Assembly: GCF_036174265.1 (NCBI RefSeq)
Contig: NZ_CP108055.1
Span: forward strand, 8,494,001-8,558,000
Source of the DNA: Streptomyces sp. NBC_00285
Lineage (GTDB): Bacteria; Actinomycetota; Actinomycetes; Streptomycetales; Streptomycetaceae
Direction of reading: 5' to 3'
Length of the DNA stretch: 64,000 bases
Shown: positions 61,948 to 64,000 of the stretch, piece after piece
How the letters are laid out: every line of letters begins with the position of its first letter
How positions within the stretch are numbered: the first letter of the stretch is position 1
Position numbers and translations under genes: made by a program
The notes under the pieces: model-generated
Databases searched by the model: none
What the model was told of the DNA's origin: nothing
Seen by the model: the letters and a program-made list of their open reading frames with translations, nothing else

Positions 61948-63513
61948 TCACTGCTCGCGCAGCGGAATCGACACGTACGACGGGTCGTCCGCCGGCGAGG
62001 AGAAGGTCAGCTGGGCGCCGGACGGGTTGTGCTCGATGTAGAGCGGGTCGACCGTGTCCACCACCAGGGCCAGCCGGTGCCCTGCCGGGACGTCGTAGGC
62101 CGTGGAGAACAGCTCCAGGCCGACGTCGATCGGCTTCCCGGGTGTCTGCCCGTGGAAGGTGTACGGCGCGTTGGAGACCAGCTTGCCGAGGCCGAGCGGC
62201 CCCACGTCGTACAGATAGGCGACGAGGGTGCCGCTCTCCTTGGTGGGAGTCACCGTCGTGTGCAACTTCGCTGTCCCGCGCACCTGTTGCACGCTCGCGT
62301 ACTTCTCCGACTGCCATACGGCGGCCCAGCGGCGGGGCAGCAGGGGGATCGAGGCGACCGGGGGAGCCTGGGCGATCTGGTCGAGGATGCTGGACAGGAA
62401 GATGATCCCGCCGTCCGCGCCCGAGTCGACGTTGGTGTGGATCGTGGTCGTGCCCGGGAGCGCGATCTTCTTCTGGGTGGCGCCGACGGACTTCCAGTCG
62501 GGATAGCCCTCATAGCCGCCGGTGGAACGGGACTTGAGCTGGACGGGCTCCTCGCGGTCGATCCCGTTGTCCTCGCCCTTGAGGTAGTGGTCGAACCAGC
62601 GCCCGGTGTCGGTCCACACGTCGTTGGGCAGGCCGAACAGTCCGGTCAGTTCGGCCGTGGCGTGGTCGCCGGGGCGCAGCTCCAGTCTCTTCGGGCCGGT
62701 CAGCTTCTCGTAGAAGTCCGCGTACTGGTTGGGCGCGAAGATCGTGTCCCCCCACGCGTTGGCCATCATGACCGCCGCGCCGTTCTTGTTCAGCTGGTCC
62801 ACATATGTGATGGCCGAACGTTTCTTGCCCCAATTGATCATGTCCTGTTCCTTCGACAGGTTCGACGCGTAGAAGTTGTCGAAGATCTGCCGGAGTTCGG
62901 CGCTCTGGCGGCCTGTGACCAGGCTCGCGCCGTCGAGGAGGGCGTTGGCCTGGACGTGCTGGGTGCGGCCGGAGTAGATCGAGGCGATCAGGTCGGCCCA
63001 GCCGCTGAGGGCGGCGACGGCTTTGACGCGCTTGTCGTGCGCGGCGGCGAGGAGGCTGATGCCGGCGCCGTACGAGACCCCCGCCATGCCGATGTGCCGG
63101 TCGTCCGCCGGGGTGTTGGCGAGTGCCCAGTCGATCACCTTGGACGCGTCGGCGGTGTCGGCGGGTCCCGCCACGTCGATCTCCCCGCCCGACTGCCAGA
63201 AGCCGCGGACGTTGTAACTGACCACGATGTAACCGGAGTTCGCGAGCTTCTGGGCCTGCGCGAGGTACTGGACCTGAGGCAGGCCCCAGCTCGTCGGCAG
63301 GACCAGCAGCGGGTAGCGCTGTGTGCCGTCGGAACCGGAGGGCGTGACGACGTTCGCCTTGAGCACTGTGCCGCCGTCGCCGGCGATGTCGACGAAGCGG
63401 ACGGCGTCCGCCGCCTGGGCGGTGGGGGCGAGTCCGAGGGCGCTACCGGCGATCAAGGTCGCGGAGACGGCTCCCACGGTGGTCGTACGCAGGGCCTTGC
63501 GAGGGTGTCCCAC
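61948..63513 (-). CDS. Secreted S15/CocE-type alpha/beta hydrolase
   Basis: A 521-aa precursor with a signal peptide (ALRTTTVGAVSATLIAGSAL, cleavage near AQA-AD). The alpha/beta hydrolase core carries nucleophile GVSYGAG and upstream YNVRGFWQSGG. A candidate catalytic Asp lies in MMANAWGDTIFAP and His in LRPGDHAT. The C-terminal X-Pro dipeptidyl-peptidase-like jelly roll follows (GKPIDVGLELFSTAYDVPAG, RLALVVDTVDP). GTG 63513 follows AGGGAGTGA. It is likely an extracellular acyl- or peptide hydrolase. Confidence 0.9.
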   Translation of the reverse strand: MGHPRKALRTTTVGAVSATLIAGSALGLAPTAQAADAVRFVDIAGDGGTVLKANVVTPSGSDGTQRYPLLVLPTSWGLPQVQYLAQAQKLANSGYIVVSYNVRGFWQSGGEIDVAGPADTADASKVIDWALANTPADDRHIGMAGVSYGAGISLLAAAHDKRVKAVAALSGWADLIASIYSGRTQHVQANALLDGASLVTGRQSAELRQIFDNFYASNLSKEQDMINWGKKRSAITYVDQLNKNGAAVMMANAWGDTIFAPNQYADFYEKLTGPKRLELRPGDHATAELTGLFGLPNDVWTDTGRWFDHYLKGEDNGIDREEPVQLKSRSTGGYEGYPDWKSVGATQKKIALPGTTTIHTNVDSGADGGIIFLSSILDQIAQAPPVASIPLLPRRWAAVWQSEKYASVQQVRGTAKLHTTVTPTKESGTLVAYLYDVGPLGLGKLVSNAPYTFHGQTPGKPIDVGLELFSTAYDVPAGHRLALVVDTVDPLYIEHNPSGAQLTFSSPADDPSYVSIPLREQ

Positions 63514-63629
63514 GGGTCACTCCCTACTCGTGTCAATGCAAAGTGACCAGACGGTAACCTCGACGCTTTACCGGAGGTAACCCGTCGGTAAGTTACGTGG
63601 GAGTAACGATTGTTGTGGTGTGAATCAAT

Positions 63630-64000
63630 TCAGGAGGCGCGGTGGGAGTTCCGTGCAGCCGCGGACGCGGGAAGAGGCGTCTTGGCCTCCCGCGTCACAT
63701 CCGCCACCAGCTCCACGACGTCCGGCCCGTATGCACCGGAGTTGACCACCCGCAGCAGCAGCACGAAGGTGCTGTCGCCGTACTTGCGGGTCAACCGCTC
63801 CTGGTTGCGGGCCAGATAGCGGGTCCCGGCCTGGTTGGTGATCGCGGTCTGGCCGCAGAAGAGGAACACCGGCCGGGCGCCGTTGCTCTGGTCGACGGTG
63901 AGCCGGGCGAGGAGCGCGTACTCGGACGTGCCGACCTCCACGCGATAGCGCTCGGTACCGATCTGGAAGGCCCCGCGGTCCGGGCTCGGCTCGGCGTCGA
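63630..64000 (-). CDS. Unknown protein, C-terminal part (cut by window edge)
   Basis: The frame is open to the window end; in-frame codons before the GTG at 63941 read GAFQIGTERYR, so the true start lies outside. The visible part (EYALLARLTVDQSNGARPVF, LFCGQTAITNQAGTRYLARN, STFVLLLRVVNSGAYGPDV) looks like a compact soluble beta/alpha domain. No family is recognised. Confidence 0.7.
   Translation of the reverse strand, partial: DAEPSPDRGAFQIGTERYRVEVGTSEYALLARLTVDQSNGARPVFLFCGQTAITNQAGTRYLARNQERLTRKYGDSTFVLLLRVVNSGAYGPDVVELVADVTREAKTPLPASAAARNSHRAS

Overview
The window is high-GC DNA from a Streptomyces-type actinomycete. Base composition and strong G/C third-position bias support this, as do GTG starts with GGAGG-like ribosome sites, the overlapping ATGA gene junctions, and gene content: an allantoin cluster with an IclR regulator, a SWIM/SNF2 helicase pair, a secreted guanyl-specific RNase, and fused PcaL. 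No rRNA, tRNA or CRISPR array was seen.

Layout. 0-6 kb: end of an HxlR-type regulator, a secreted/anchored VWA protein pair, and two divergent NIS (IucA/IucC) siderophore synthetases. 6-8.6 kb: a TetR regulator divergent from a DUF1772-type membrane protein, then a HipA-like kinase overlapping a SelW-like protein. 8.6-15.7 kb: a glyoxylate/allantoin module of aceB, a MobA-like nucleotidyltransferase, two small conserved proteins, an AllR-type IclR regulator, allantoinase (allB) and allantoicase (alc). The regulator/allB intergenic region and the aceB promoter carry TTCC-N7-GGAA palindromes that look like the regulator's operators; alc is followed by three exact-period 80-bp tandem repeats. 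16-31.1 kb: ordinary chromosome-type genes (SDR, lipoprotein, RNase Sa-like, NarL-type two-component pair, P450, Gfo/Idh oxidoreductase divergent from a GntR regulator, ROK kinase, SNF2 helicase overlapping a SWIM protein).

31.3-57.3 kb looks like a decaying accessory island. A 5' fragment of pcaL is cut at about 31,385 and a complete pcaL reappears at 57,227 just after an IS110 transposase; the two 5' ends encode nearly the same peptide but differ at many third codon positions. Between them lie mostly redox and detoxification genes (quinone oxidoreductases, SDRs, VOC, DJ-1/PfpI, SRPBCC, alcohol dehydrogenase, an intradiol dioxygenase cassette) and their regulators (MerR, TetR, LysR, XRE). 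They are interleaved with relics of IS21, Tn3, MFS, BglG, MerR, TetR, SDR, S8 peptidase and sialidase-like genes. Two regulatory networks can be read from the DNA. One is a MerR-type promoter architecture (palindrome inside a 20-bp spacer) at four places. The other is a TetR operator cluster present twice, where one copy kept the regulator and lost the SDR and the other kept the SDR and lost the regulator.

57.2-64 kb returns to chromosome-type genes: pcaL, an MBL-fold hydrolase, exonuclease III, an amino-acid ABC ATPase without its partners, a secreted S15/CocE-like hydrolase, and a protein cut by the window edge. Functional calls rest on motifs and family knowledge read by eye; no database search was run.
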